This document shows, in pieces, positions 1 through 11,450 of a stretch of 64,000 nt of DNA. Made by a program: the position numbers and the translations under genes. Source of the stretch: Odontocerum albicorne (Eukaryota > Arthropoda > Insecta > Trichoptera > Odontoceridae); assembly GCA_949825065.1 (NCBI GenBank), contig OX463854.1, forward strand, positions 12,437,112 to 12,501,111. The letters run 5' to 3'. The stretch's first letter is position 1; every line of letters begins with the position of its first letter. The notes beneath the pieces are model-generated. The model was given only the letters and a program-made list of their open reading frames with translations, ran no database searches and had not been told where the DNA came from.

Positions 1-10
1 TAAAAAAAAA

Positions 11-95
11 CAATACACAATGGTACAAGATTACAGGAATTGATACAAAACAAAACAATGCACAATGGTACAAGATTACAGGAAATTGATACAAT
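11..95. repeat. 45-bp tandem duplication
   Basis: Two copies with period 45, each containing CAATGGTACAAGATTACAGG. The second copy degrades after about 40 bases. Part of the repeat-rich interior of the LTR-linked block. Confidence 0.7.
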
Positions 96-701
96 ATTAA
101 TAAAATCAAATCACACAAAAAAGAAATTAAAATAATACTATACAATCGGGTAATACAATTAATAAAATATTAAACATCAAGGTCAACTAACAATCAAATG
201 TTGACCAAGAGGGAAACAAATCAGTTAAGCCATTCTCTCATTACAATATTCTGAGAAATGGACACAGCTTAACCAAAAATAATAAAACAAATTTGCAGTC
301 TTCTCCCAAAGGCTGACTTTAGTGGGTTCACTGTAGGTCACGGGCCAACCTATGAACCAGCTGATCTTCAAAGGTGATTCCTGAAATTCTCCCCTTTCAA
401 TGTGGATCTCGTCCAACCAACCACCCACATGGCTCAACACAAAATTACAACCCCACTTCCCTTGATACGCCAAAGACAATACTTTACAACACAATCCTTT
501 CTTCGCCCTTCCCTATACTGCACAGTCGGGAACTGATAAATTTTAAAGCGGCCCCATATCACGGGCGCTTTCCACAATACGACCGCCCCTGGCACACAGC
601 ACAAGGCGGTCCAAACTTCCGGCCACTTCCGGGCGAAATGACAACAACAAAGATAACAACAAATTTCGCAAGCCAATATTATCATTTTTAAATCTCAAGA
701 G

Positions 702-958
702 GTTCACACAGAACCTTACACGATGAGTTTCAAATATCCTATAGTTCACACAGAACTTAACTAGGGTTTATATCTCCTCAAGTTCACACAGAACTTTATA
801 CATTGAATTACAAATATCCTATAGTTCACACAGAACCATTTTCGAGGACTTATATCTCCTTAAGTTCACACAGAACTTTATACATTGAATTACAAATATC
901 CTATAGTTCACACAGAACCATTTTCGAGGACTTATATCTCCTTAAGTTCACACAGAAC
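702..958. repeat. Seven regularly spaced copies of the palindromic motif GTTCACACAGAAC
   Basis: The 13-mer occurs at 702, 744, 782, 824, 864, 906 and 946, spaced 38 to 42 bp. It is an inverted repeat, GTTC-ACACA-GAAC. Flanks alternate (TATAGTTC...GAACC and TTAAGTTC...GAACTTTA), giving a higher-order unit of about 82 bp that is nearly identical in its last two copies. The arrangement could be protein-binding sites or a plain minisatellite. Confidence 0.85.
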
Positions 959-1084
959 TTTACACATAAGATGGGTTTCCTCAGACTCCAAGGTCTGGAC
1001 AACCGTTGCAGCAACAATTCACCACCACACAGAATGGTAACTGTATAAATGGACCCTTAGTCCACAAAAAAAGAAAACACAAAA

Positions 1085-1620
1085 CATAATACAAAATTGG
1101 CGAGAAGCCCCGGCTGAAAGCAGGACGCGTCTACGGACCCCCAGAACAGAGCCAAGAATCACGTGATACCACATACACAACTTTGGTCATCTAGGATCCG
1201 AGCGACAGACACGCGACCCTCACGAACCGAAGCTACCCTAGCCCGAAACATGAGCATGACAGAACACATCTGTAATCGCAATCGCTAATGTGGGTTCATG
1301 AGGCCCGTGATGGAGACACACAGCAATCCATCCCAGATGTATTCTCAGGCCATCTTCAAAACCTTTATCGGTTGGGAGGCTAGCTTCCCCCAACCCGGAC
1401 TCTTAAGGCTGCCCAAGGCCTCTCGGTGATTCACACCGAGCCAAAGTAAGGAGACAATAATAAACAACAAAAAAAACTGGGAATTCAATTTACCGAGCGA
1501 GACCCACCATACGTCCGACCACAAGGGCACGGGTTCGTTTCGAGATTTCACTATCCAAGAAACGCAGCCCCCAGTCATGACGCATGCTGCCAACGCCACA
1601 GTAACCAGAGCTCTTATGCC
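1085..1620. other. GC-richer non-coding stretch of the LTR-linked block
   Basis: This is one of the most GC-rich stretches of the window. The longest minus-strand frame (1345-1647, 100 codons) is rich in Leu, Val and Trp and matches no family I recognise. I see no tRNA fold and no conserved motif. Confidence 0.4.
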
Positions 1621-1640
1621 AAAACTCAAACAGAGCAAAC

Positions 1641-1765
1641 AATACAACGGTAATCATCGTAACAGTTACATAAAATCAGTACAAGTTCAAAACAGAACAA
1701 AAATACAACGGCAATTACCGTAACAGTTACATAAATTCTGTCAAAGTTCATTCGAGAACGCACCA
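1641..1765. repeat. 61-bp tandem duplication
   Basis: AATACAACGG starts copies at 1641 and 1702. Both continue into a shared CGTAACAGTTACATAAA and an AAGTTCA segment. Mildly diverged. Confidence 0.7.
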
Positions 1766-3299
1766 TACTCTTATCCTTATTCCTCCCAGCAGCACCACTA
1801 CGACCTCCGCATTACCCATAAACCTTTCATTGCGCTGCCTCACAGATTAACTTGCGACCCCGTACTCGGTGAGTGCTTTGACAGAACAAAATATTTTATA
1901 ACATTTTACACAACAACAACAAAAAAATAATTAATTTTTATTACAAAGTATATACTCCACACTCAACAGGAGTCAATTCGTCAACAAGATGACTCACTTC
2001 AATACTATAGCCCTTAAACACCGTGGAATGCTACACTTCCCCAACAAGAAAATCCGAACACATCAACGGCTATTATCATCATGGAACCCCGTCCAAAAAC
2101 TAACACTTGCTACGTGCAACTATCCGAAACGGATACTCCACTGTACCATCTGTACAATCTTTTCCAAAATTTAACTCGGTGGAAAGCAACACCTACTCCA
2201 TAGCACTACTGAACAATTCTACTGCTATTAAACTTGCGGACCACCGTCCAGCGATAGCATTTGCGCAAAGCAATTATCCACGATGGATACTCTACTGAAT
2301 CCTCAGTACAATCTTTGGAACGCTACTCCCGGGGGAAGGGTACACCCCTCCGTCGAGAAGTTCGGAATACCTCACGAATTCTTACCAGATAAGACAACAA
2401 TTAGGAAGACAATCCTACCCCAATACGAAATTCGGAACACTTCCAAGAATTTCTTCACTTAATGCCCTAACTTCTGCAGCCAATGATTCCGATAGGGAAT
2501 CTAATGAGAAGGTAACAATTACCACTAAACAAACCACAACAGCTGTTAGGTAACCCAATACCTAAGCCCGCATTACACAAGACCAATTTGATCCTGAATG
2601 TCATACGTGTACCTTCTACAAACGGTACTAATCATCTATGTATTACATGAATTCTTACTTCAGAAGGACCTAAGTCCTTCGTTGAGATACATATAATCCT
2701 ACTCTAGGCTCTCAGCATTCCGCCACTCGTGGTCCAGGCTTAGGTTCATTGAACGCCAGGTATTCTTTGGTGAAGTCACCGGGTTGAATACCAGCCCATA
2801 CATAAAACATATGGAAATGAATCCATACGAGATTGCCCACGGCCAGCTCACTTATTCATTCACCCTTGTGTAATCATAAATTCGCACCGGTGACGTCACA
2901 TGACATACTAAACTGTCATTCACCAAGGAATCCGACAGTGTACACCCTCAAGGTATATAACAAAATATTTAATTTAATTATTTTAAGAACCATTTTCCTA
3001 ACCATGAATGACTCCCAATTAGGCGCTGACGAACCCATCACTGCACTGTCAACTATCAGTTTATCTATAATCCACCCGGGCACAGAAGCTGTGCTCAGGA
3101 CCGGACCCATATCATATGTTCGCGTCCTTATCGTGTGACGACGGACTCGCCGCATAAGGTCTATTCTAAGCTATACTGTATTCAATAGTCAATCTATATA
3201 GTATATGCAACTACTAAACTTCAATCGTTTTCTAATAAGAGAATAACCCCGGTATTCCTTCCTTCTTACAAGACAAGAATGGTAAATCAAATAATTTGA

Positions 3300-4530
3300 C
3301 TCTAGGTCACGCTTTCCAGTTCCAACCGAGTTCCAAACTGAGTTCCCAACTCCGTTTCTGGTAAAACGACCAGAATTTTATAATCTCCAGCTATCACCTG
3401 GCCACGCTTTCCAGTCTACAATGAGAGAATACACTATTAACTCTCCTGTTACTACAACGACAAAGAGGCTATACTCGCACTCTGGTTACCTAGCCACGCT
3501 CTTTGGTTCTACGGAGCGAGTAGTCATCTAACGCTCTGTTTATTAAGACAATAGAGGGTTCTATGCACAATTATTGGTCACCCGACCACGATCTTTAGCT
3601 TAAAGAGTGAATACTCTTCTAACACTCTCTTCATTAAGACAGAGTTCTCTACTTAATCACTGGTCACCCGACCACGCTCTCTAGTTTCGAAAGAGAGAAT
3701 ACTCAAATAACTCTCTCGTTATTACAACGACAACGAATGCTACACTCGACCTCATGTCACCTGACCACGTTCTCTAATTTCAAAAGAGATAACCCAAACT
3801 AACTCATTCGTTATAACAACGACAAAAGAGTGCTATAATCGACTTGTGGTCTCTTGGCCACGTTCTCTAATTTCAAAAAGATAACAAACTAACTCTCTCG
3901 TTTTTACAACGACAAAGAGTGCTATGGTCGACTTCTAATCACCTGACCACGTTCTCTAATTTCAAAAGAGACAACAAACTAACTCTCTCGTTTTTACAAC
4001 GACAAAAGAGTGCTATAATCGACTTCTAGTCACTTGGCCACGTTCTCTAATTTCAAAAAGATAACAAACTAACTCTCTCGTTTTTACAACGACAAAGAGG
4101 CCTATGGTCGACTTCTAGTCACTTGGCCACGTTCTCTAATTTCAAAAAGATAACAAACTAACTCTGTCGTTTTTACAACGACAAAGGAGTGCTATAATCG
4201 ACAAAAGAGTGCTATAATCGGCTTCTTGTCGCCTGGCCACGTTCTCTAACTTCAAAAGAGATAACACAACTACGATTTCTTTGTTACGCCGACAAAGAGT
4301 TCCATTCTTATGTAGTGGTCTCCTGACCACGCTCTCTAGTTTCTAGTGAGAGAATACTCAACTACGATTTCCTATCACGACGAGAAACAGTTCTTTACTC
4401 AAATACCGGTCACTTGACCACGCTCTTTTTATATGCTTTGACTACGAGAATCCGGACTAATTCTCTCCTGACTTTTATGACATGGAGTGCTATACTCTAC
4501 TACCGATTACCTGGCCACGCTCTTACGTAA
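3300..4530. repeat. ~90-bp tandem repeat array, about 13 units
   Basis: The anchor CCACG(T/C)TCTCTA recurs near 3307, 3402, 3494, 3588, 3674, 3767, 3859, 3948, 4039, 4128, 4238, 4326, 4418 and 4516, mostly 86 to 95 bp apart, with one ~110-bp step. Units also share a CTCTCTCGTT...ACAACGACAAAGAG segment. Central units (3767-4240) are most alike and the edges more diverged, the usual pattern of unequal exchange. It lies inside the LTR-linked block. Confidence 0.85.
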
Positions 4531-5730
4531 AAGGAAGCGAGGCGAGATCCTTTATCTTCCCTTATTTATTTACTCGAAAACTAAACAGGGTTTTTACAAA
4601 TCCTCGACTGATGACGGGTGGAAACAGATAATCTCTGAGCTATCTTTATGCTATCTTTTCCTACACACCTGGGATAATCCGTTATCCGACAAGGGTGGCT
4701 CCAAAGAATGATTTTAAATTCCCTATTCTTGGAATATAATCTGTAAGGGACCCGATTTGTCTCTATACATAAGCTCTGATGTCTAGTCTGCGTTTTATCC
4801 TAAAGTCTTCCGACTTAAACCTTTCTAGGCAAACCCTACTGACTAAATGACAATCACTACCTGCTTAACCTTAATTCTAGGAAGGTTAATGCTGCATCTC
4901 TTAGAAACTCCTACAAGATTGAATGAAGTCTGCTTACCTTTATCTCAAGGACAAGCCAAATCTTTTGTACCCAATGTACTGATGCAAAACAAAAGAATCT
5001 ATTTAAAACGAAATTCCTTTCGAATTTCTAAACCAACCGTGCCATACAGATGCATTGACAGAACAAAGGAATCATCCCAAAACCCTATTCCTACCGAGAC
5101 CCATAAACCACTTCGTTAACAAATGTATCGATACAAAGACAAAAGAATTCAACCAAACGAAATTCGATCCAGACCCGATAACAAACTTCTCTATCAAAAG
5201 ATATGGACACGAGAACAAATGAGTTTATCTAAACGTAATTCCACTCAGAGTTTACAAACAGCATATATAAGAAAACTCAGCATCGACTGGCTGACTATCA
5301 ATAAAATACGACAGCCCTTTCTAACAATCCCTATGTCAATAAGAACAGCCAATATCACCGAACGACATCAATTATGACGCAATACTTTCTACACAAATTC
5401 GCCATAACAACAGTAGCTCCGCGTAATAATTTGCAATATCCTATTACAAGAACCCTTCTAGAACTCAATCCCAGTTCTCTCTATTCCAACATATTGTTTA
5501 ATAACAGCCACTGCTATCACGAAAAAAAAATTATAACTATGACGCAATATTATTCACATCTAGAGCCTTCTTCTAGTTCCCACTCTTTTTCTTTTTCACA
5601 ATATTTACTGCCTGACCTGCTACACCGTTATCAAAATAAACTATCCATAATTACGACGCAATTCGTCCTTTTGCCTTTGACTTTGAAAATTACCAAACCG
5701 AACACTGCGATTTTAACTATTACTTAGTCC
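4530..5730. other. Non-coding C-rich stretch with short open frames only
   Basis: The longest frame is 5374-5727 (+), 117 codons, low-complexity in Ser, Leu, Thr and Asn, with no recognisable domain. Its openness is explained by G-poor composition, since TAG and TGA are rare on this strand. I do not call it a gene. Confidence 0.4.
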
Positions 5731-6970
5731 TAAACAAAATCCGTGAACCGGGTCACTAGCGCGATTGAAACATTATTTACGGAAGTTTCTTTCTCCTTTC
5801 GAAGGTGAGATTGATCTCAATTAACCAGGAACCAATTCTTATTCAACTGGAATATTCTACGAAAGTCAACACTTCTTAATTATTGTCATGATGACCACGC
5901 ACTTCCTCTATTATTTTATTAATTTAATCCATTTCAAGTACGACACCACGTGCGAATCAACTTCCTCAAAGAAAAACATCGGACAGTACTTCCAGCCGCA
6001 AAACAAAATGGCGTCCGTCCATTACGCACGACCATTCCATAATTTAAATTTTCTAAACATTGAACTCCTATCCTTTATCTCCTTTTCAATCTACTACAAT
6101 TCGCAAAAATCACTAAACTGACCACTGAGATATTAATCATTATTTACTCCTAAACAAAATTCGTAAACTGGATCATTTACGCGATTGGAATATTTCTTAC
6201 GAAAGTAGGGCACATATAACACTTTGCCTAGCCCATCTCCTTTCAAAGACGAACTGGAGCTTAATCCACGTGGAATTTAATTCTTTTTAAGCCTGACTAT
6301 ACACAAAATACCACACTAGTCCTATTTACAATTCTCTGACCGCGCACTTCTTTTCTTGAAAACAGGGGAGCAGAATGAAGAGATCTTTCCTCGGCCTTAA
6401 TTGGATACATTGCAACAATAAAACAATAGGACAAAAAGCCCAACCGAAGCAAATCAAAACCTTACTAACAAAACAACAATTCTAACTCGATCGTTTTGTT
6501 AAACAAACAAGGTTTCTCTAAACAACGTAGTTCAAATTTACAAACAACTATAGACCAAAATGTAATTCAATCTCTATAAACAACTATATCGTTTATAGAT
6601 CCACTACTGAAAGAAACTATTCAATTCATGATTCGGCCATTATCGCTTCCCAAGATCGAAACCAAAAATAACTTGCTCCAGCGGAATCTTTTTAAGTAAA
6701 AGAGGAATCTAACTTAAGCGAAACTACTACTTTTTGCAATATTAAACCGTTGAAATTCTCCATATTTCGACAAACCGAGCACCAAGAAATGATTAATCCT
6801 TGAAAGAAAACCCGAAAAACTGGGCCAACTGAACAGCGAATTATTTCACGAAAGATAGGCGTTTCGTGCGTTTTGCCTAACCACGCACCATCTCAATATG
6901 AGATCGGTCTCAAATAACTCGGAACACAATTCTCCTGACAACAGAATATTTAGCGAACATTAACTAGAAA
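5728..6970. repeat. Diverged long direct repeats
   Basis: Segments starting near 5728, 6142 and 6785 share the order CCTAAACAAAATnCGT, then GCGATTG, TTTACGAAAG, CTCCTTTC and an AATTCTTnTT stretch. The first two starts are about 410 bp apart. Copies are old, with many substitutions. The last merges into the 208-bp repeat that follows. Confidence 0.55.
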
Positions 6971-7056
6971 ATCTATTCTTTTTCTTCCCTCGATTAACTA
7001 AAATTCTATTCACAATTCAAATAATGAAAAAACTCGAAAACGGCTCTTTACCAAAC

Positions 7057-7690
7057 CGGAGCCCGTATACACGCGACAACAAAGACGGCCACGCGGTCGC
7101 GAACAGCGAAAACAAACGCGGGAGAAGCATGGTTCAAATCTCCAAACACACTGACTTTTTAAATCAAATTTGATAAGGAACACACAATTCTTAACAAGAA
7201 AATATTTGGAAAAAGTTAACTAAAAATCTATTCCAAAAAGACTCGAAAAACGGCCTTTCCAACTCGGAGCCCGTAGCACATGGGCACAAGGATGACCATG
7301 TGGTCGCGAACAGCGAAAACAAACGCGGGAGAAGCATGGTTCAAATCTCCAAACAAACTGACCTTTTAAATCAGATTTGATAAGGAACACACAATTCTTA
7401 ACAAGAAAATATTTGGAAAAAGTTAACTAAAAATCTATTCCAAAAAGACTCGAAAAACGGCCTTTCCAACTCGGAGCCCGTAGCACATGGGCACAAGGAT
7501 GACCATGTGGTCGCGAACAGCGAAAACAAACGCGGGAGAAGCATGGTTCAAATCTCCAAACAAAATAACTTTCCTTTTTTTAAATCGAATTAAATAAGGA
7601 ACACACAACTCTATATAACGAAATATTTAGAGAAAGTTAACTAAGATCTAATCTTTTTCTTCCTTCGATTAACTAAAATCTATTCACGAT
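7057..7690. repeat. 208-bp tandem repeat, three copies plus a degenerate fourth
   Basis: CGGAGCCCGTA starts units at 7057, 7265 and 7472 (periods 208 and 207). Each holds GGTCGCGAACAGCGAAAAC and AGAAGCATGGTTCAAATCTC. The second and third units are almost identical through their shared part. A degenerate unit follows from about 7727. This region flanks the PBS-like site and would be the transcript leader if the LTR call is right. Confidence 0.85.
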
Positions 7691-7934
7691 TCGTTAATAA
7701 ACAACTTTTAAAACAGTTTAACCAAAATGAAGCCCGTATACACGTGAGAACAACAAAAAAACAATGGCCAGTAAAAACAAATGCTGGAGACACGTGGTTC
7801 AAATTTTCAAACACACAAAAAAAAAACATATAAAACACTTTCCTGAAAATAAATTATTACTTAAAACACACAAAACAAATTATAAATAAAAAAACCTTGT
7901 CCAACGAGAGATCAGAGATACCAGAGTAAAATAC

Positions 7935-7953
7935 GCCGCACGTTCGGGGGCCA
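7935..7953 (-). promoter_or_regulatory. Candidate retroelement primer binding site
   Basis: On the minus strand the sequence TGGCCCCCGAACGTGCGGC begins four bases after the candidate LTR end. It starts with the TGG expected from pairing to a tRNA CCA end. It differs from the PBS TGGCGCCCAACGTGGGGC (tRNA-Lys type) by two substitutions and one inserted G. That match is from memory of known elements. Position and orientation relative to the LTR are correct. Confidence 0.55.
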
Positions 7954-7957
7954 ATTA

Positions 7958-8584
7958 TGTCACACCTCTTTCCTATTTTAAAACAATAATAGGTTGTACA
8001 CATTACAATACATAAATTAATTATAAAACATTACCATCATATGAGGTATGACACTCCCGTTTAGCTCGCCGGTTTCTTAAAGAGGCAGGAACTCTTTAGA
8101 TCTCAGGGGTTTGTTGGGTTCCCTTAACTCTGAATAACTCTCTCTCACTTTCAGAAGGACAAGGCGACACAATTAAACAAGTATAATTTGGAATGAAACA
8201 GTTTATTATATTAAAAAAAAGAAAAAAAGAAAAAAAGATATATAAAAAAAACTTGACGAAGGTCAAGAAAAAAAGTTTAAAATTGGCAAGAAAGAATGTG
8301 TTGTATTTAGCAAGGGAGATTTCAATAACAATTTGAAATTACTTTACTCGGTGGGTTTTTAGCGTGGCGACGAAATCCACATTAAAATAGAAGGAATAAT
8401 ATTCACCCGTAATTAAGATGGCGTCCTGGACTTCTGTGATATATGAGGAAGAGCAGCGTCGGACCTACGTCCGAACCTCACCACGTTCTGAACGGAATAG
8501 GAGGAGCCTGCGAGCGCTTGCTTCCCCTTGGCAAGGAAATACGAAAAACAGTGGTGCCAACCTCGACCAAAATCGTACGTGACA
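7958..8584 (-). repeat. Candidate 5' LTR
   Basis: Ends are TGTCAC and GTGACA (TG...CA with 6-bp inverted termini). On the minus strand it carries a T-rich tract with a TATATAT stretch, an ATAATAAACTG polyadenylation-like signal near 8200 and an AGTGAGAGAGAGTT segment. Length suits Ty3/Gypsy-type LTRs. Only one LTR is in the window, so the call depends on the terminal signals and the neighbouring PBS. Confidence 0.5.
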
Positions 8585-8769
8585 ATGTTGTCATGGAGTA
8601 AAAATGTACCTGACTGCAAGGGTAGCTACCCTTATTTTATTGTCTTAGTATTTTAAAATATTCAAGTATTTCATAATATTTTAATCTTCCTGTTTTCAAG
8701 GCAAGCACATGGTCTCGACACCACAAGTTTCATAAATTATGATATGTCGCGAATTAACAATTTCGAGGA

Positions 8770-9510
8770 CGTGAAGTATGCAATTTAACAAATATAGTCC
8801 TAACATGAGACTGAGCAGAAAAAATACAGAGTATATGTACCTACCATTCGAGAACACAAATGCTGTCACTCCCGTAATGCAAATGGATGGAGAAACATTA
8901 CCAAATTGTGACTCCTTTAAGTATCTTGGGTCACTCATCCATAGCGATGGAGGATGTGCAGCAGATGTAACACATACAATTAGTGTGGGATGGATGAAGT
9001 TTAGATCAATGACGGGAGTTTTATGTGATCCGAAAATGCCAGTAAGGTTACAAAAAAGCACTCGCTCTTTTCTATGGCTCCGAATGCTGGACGATGTATA
9101 ACTCTTACACTAGACAACTAGAAACTGCTGAAATGCGCATGTTAAGATGGTCAGCTGGTGTGTCCCTAAGAGACAAAATAAAAAGCTCACGCATTCGTGG
9201 AAGCCTAGGTGTTACAGACATCAACAGCAAGACGGAAGAGAGGCGATTGAGATGCTATGGGTACGTTGGACGCAGAGCACCCGATCACATTGTGAACCAG
9301 GCAATTTCCATGGATCTTCCTCGAATAACAACCAGAGGAAGACCAAATAATTCATGGGTGGTGCAAAAATATAACCTGATGCAGAGGCACGGCCTGGGGG
9401 ACGTAGTCCAGGACAGACGAGCATACAACCTGAGGACGAGGAGAGCTGACCCCAACAGTCTTCGCAGACAATGAGTAGGGATGGAGCCAGGGAAAAGAAA
9501 AAAAAGGTGT
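8770..9510 (+). pseudogene. RTE-type LINE reverse transcriptase, C-terminal remnant (family A)
   Basis: Two overlapping frames (8778-9101 and 9094-9474) together encode the region just after the reverse transcriptase palm of RTE-like non-LTR retrotransposons. It includes a FKYLGSLIHSDGG motif, then an AGW-like segment (VGWMKFRSMTGVLCD), then YGSECWTMY and AEMRMLRW, and ends near NSLRRQ. The frame changes near 9060-9095, where about 30 bases of the expected VYKT-VRP stretch are missing. The catalytic YADD region and the endonuclease lie upstream and are absent, so this is a 5'-truncated dead copy. A second copy of the same family lies at 20635-21150 and a 90-bp tail at 36061-36150. The copy ends in an A/G-rich run. 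Confidence 0.85.
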
Positions 9511-9589
9511 ACTATTTAACCAGATTGAGATCATTTTTTTTTCTTTGGGTAAAACTGAAAGCAAACCAAAAAATCGCTAGTGGAAGTTA

Positions 9590-9622
9590 AACGTTTTACT
9601 CACTAGGCCCCGGAGGTCATTT
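9590..9622 (-). mobile_element. SINE head fragment
   Basis: On the minus strand GACCTCCGGGGCCTAGTGAG matches the 5' end of the tRNA-derived SINE found elsewhere in the window, with the A box intact. The rest of the copy is not recognisable. Confidence 0.55.
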
Positions 9623-9629
9623 ATATTCA

Positions 9630-10750
9630 TTGTATCACTGAGCAAAAAAAAGTGACAGAGCACTGGTTTACTTATTTAATTTACACACAATTTAAATAAT
9701 ACGTTTAACAGCGTCAAAATATTCGAAAAGTTATAAAATTAAACTAATCATACCTTTGTTCCACTATATAAAGTGTATCTCGACCCACGCTCTAATTATC
9801 AAACGTCTCGGCGAGGGTTTTGTGTAGTTAACTCTGTAGAATTAAACTTTTCTTAAGGGTTGCTTCACCCCCGACGTGTGGTAGAGATAAGGAAGGATCA
9901 CGCAGAGATGGTGTGGGGGCAGAAACTTTGTGTCGGTTGCTCAGCCCTTACGAACAGGGATAGGCCTTTTGAGGTTTGGCACTTTGTTTAAGGGTGTACA
10001 TCTGATCGGCGTGCATGACTTCTATAGAAGTGTTGCGTTTCGTAACGAACCCTCGGGACATAATGAGGTGCGTGACCGCTTTTTTCACCGCTAACAGAAG
10101 ACAGTGGTGGGTAAAATTGCCTCAGTAATACCCAAGTTGCCTATTTGGACTTATTAGTCTACATTAATTTTAACTATTCAATTTTTTTGGCCAACATATC
10201 GATGAAATTCATGTAAAAATATATTGTATTATTATGAGTATCATTTTCAATCGTCTATATTAGTGTCTTTTGAGGATAAAGTGATATCGCAATTGGTCTG
10301 ATAATAATTTTAATATACCGGTATCGCTATTACTACCTTTTTCAAATTAGTAAATTGATGTTCCTTGAATATAATGGTTCAACTGCAAGTAGCTAGAAAG
10401 TAATTCCACATATCGGTTGGCTATTAATATCATCTTCAAACGCCTATATGTTGTCCTTTGAAGATGTTTGTAATATTTAAGCACGTAAGATGTGTAGTTC
10501 AATGCACTTTCTTTGGGTTAAAAAATATTTTATGCTTATATGTGAATAGCTTTTACATTCATATTATGTCATAAAAGTTTACTGTTATAAAAAATAGATG
10601 TTTTATAAAGATAATGAAAATTGATTCGCATTTTAATGTAAAGTGAGATGATGACCTTTTAACTAAGAAAATACATTAAGCCTATTCACAAGTTGATAAT
10701 GTATGTTTTGTGCTAATATTGGTTTTAAGTGTATTACACCTCTTTTATAG
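9630..10750. other. Stretch without recognised gene
   Basis: No long ORF. 9780-10130 is GC-richer. Two loosely similar segments at 10235-10290 and 10415-10470 (ATATCATnTTCAA...CGnCTATAT...GTCnTTTGA) suggest an old duplication of about 180 bp. Confidence 0.35.
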
Positions 10751-10752
10751 TA

Positions 10753-10918
10753 ACACAACCTGGCGAGCTTATTGCCTCGGGGAGGTTTCTTCTAACAACC
10801 AGATGTTAAAGAAGCTTTTAAGGAAACCTTTTTGAGTATAAAATCTAGGTTCCGATGGGAATCGAATCCGCAATTCCCGGGCTAGAAGAAAGGGTTGTTT
10901 CCAATTAGGTTACGGAAT
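10753..10918 (-). mobile_element. tRNA-derived SINE, nearly full length
   Basis: Read on the minus strand: a tRNA-like head (TTCCGTAACCTAATTGG, diverged A box), a B box in GATTCGATTCCC, a GGAACCTAGATTTTA linker, and the 3' part CAATAAGCTCGCCAGGTTGT typical of this family. The middle is diverged. Confidence 0.75.
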
Positions 10919-11159
10919 TGTAATTTTTTCAACATTATTTTAATCACAACAAAATTCACGCGTTTCATCCCAAATTGACAAAAGACTGAAATTAACTTAT
11001 AAAAAAGGTAATAAGCTCTCCAAGTTCTTATGTACACAAAGATAATATAACACTGTATATAACAAAGCTTTATGATAAATGTTATTTTCATGTATTTATT
11101 TAACGTTTTTGATTTCACTTTGCGCAATAATGGTGCGGAATTCATGTTAAAAAGAAATA

Positions 11160-11450
11160 TGATGGTATGAAATTCATAAAAAAGGGAAAATGAGGATTAG
11201 AACATAAATGATTATGGCATTGAATCCGTGCCAATTAGGAATATGATTGTATTAAATCCACATAAACGTGGAAGATAATGGTATTAAATTTATTTAAATA
11301 AAGAAGATGATGGTATTAAGTTCGCATAAATAGATGGTGGTATTAAGTTCATGTAAATATAGATGATGATATTAAGTTTATGTAAATATTGAAGATCGTG
11401 GTATTAAGTTTATGTAAATATGGACTATGATGGTACTAGTAATAAATCCA
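11160..11450. repeat. Diverged ~40-bp tandem repeats
   Basis: GATGGTATTAA(A/G)TT followed by CAT(A/G)TAAATA recurs about seven times from 11163 to 11430 with spacing of about 30 to 60 bp. Old and irregular. Confidence 0.65.

Larger units (their letters stand above)
1..8584 (-). mobile_element. Putative non-coding LTR retroelement (LARD-like): internal region plus 5' LTR, truncated by window edge
   Basis: Seen: a 627-bp candidate LTR at 7958-8584 is bounded by the inverted ends TGTCAC and GTGACA. Four bases inside it on the minus strand lies a TGG-starting sequence resembling a retroviral primer-binding site. The following 7.9 kb (coordinates 7957 down to 1) has no ORF over about 120 codons on either strand, no visible protease, reverse transcriptase, RNase H or integrase motif, a GC content visibly above the rest of the window, C far above G on the + strand, and many tandem duplications. 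Known: large retrotransposon derivatives (LARDs) have LTRs and a PBS around long non-coding interiors. Inferred: this is such an element, 3' end outside the window. Alternative: a coding LTR element whose interior was replaced by nested repeats. The second LTR is not visible, so boundaries and class are unproven. Confidence 0.5.

Noticed and set aside
5374..5727. 117-codon + strand frame in the LTR-linked block
   Set aside because: Low-complexity, no domain, explained by low G content of the strand.
8696..9061. 121-codon minus-strand frame
   Set aside because: Shadow of the RTE-type reverse transcriptase remnant on the + strand.
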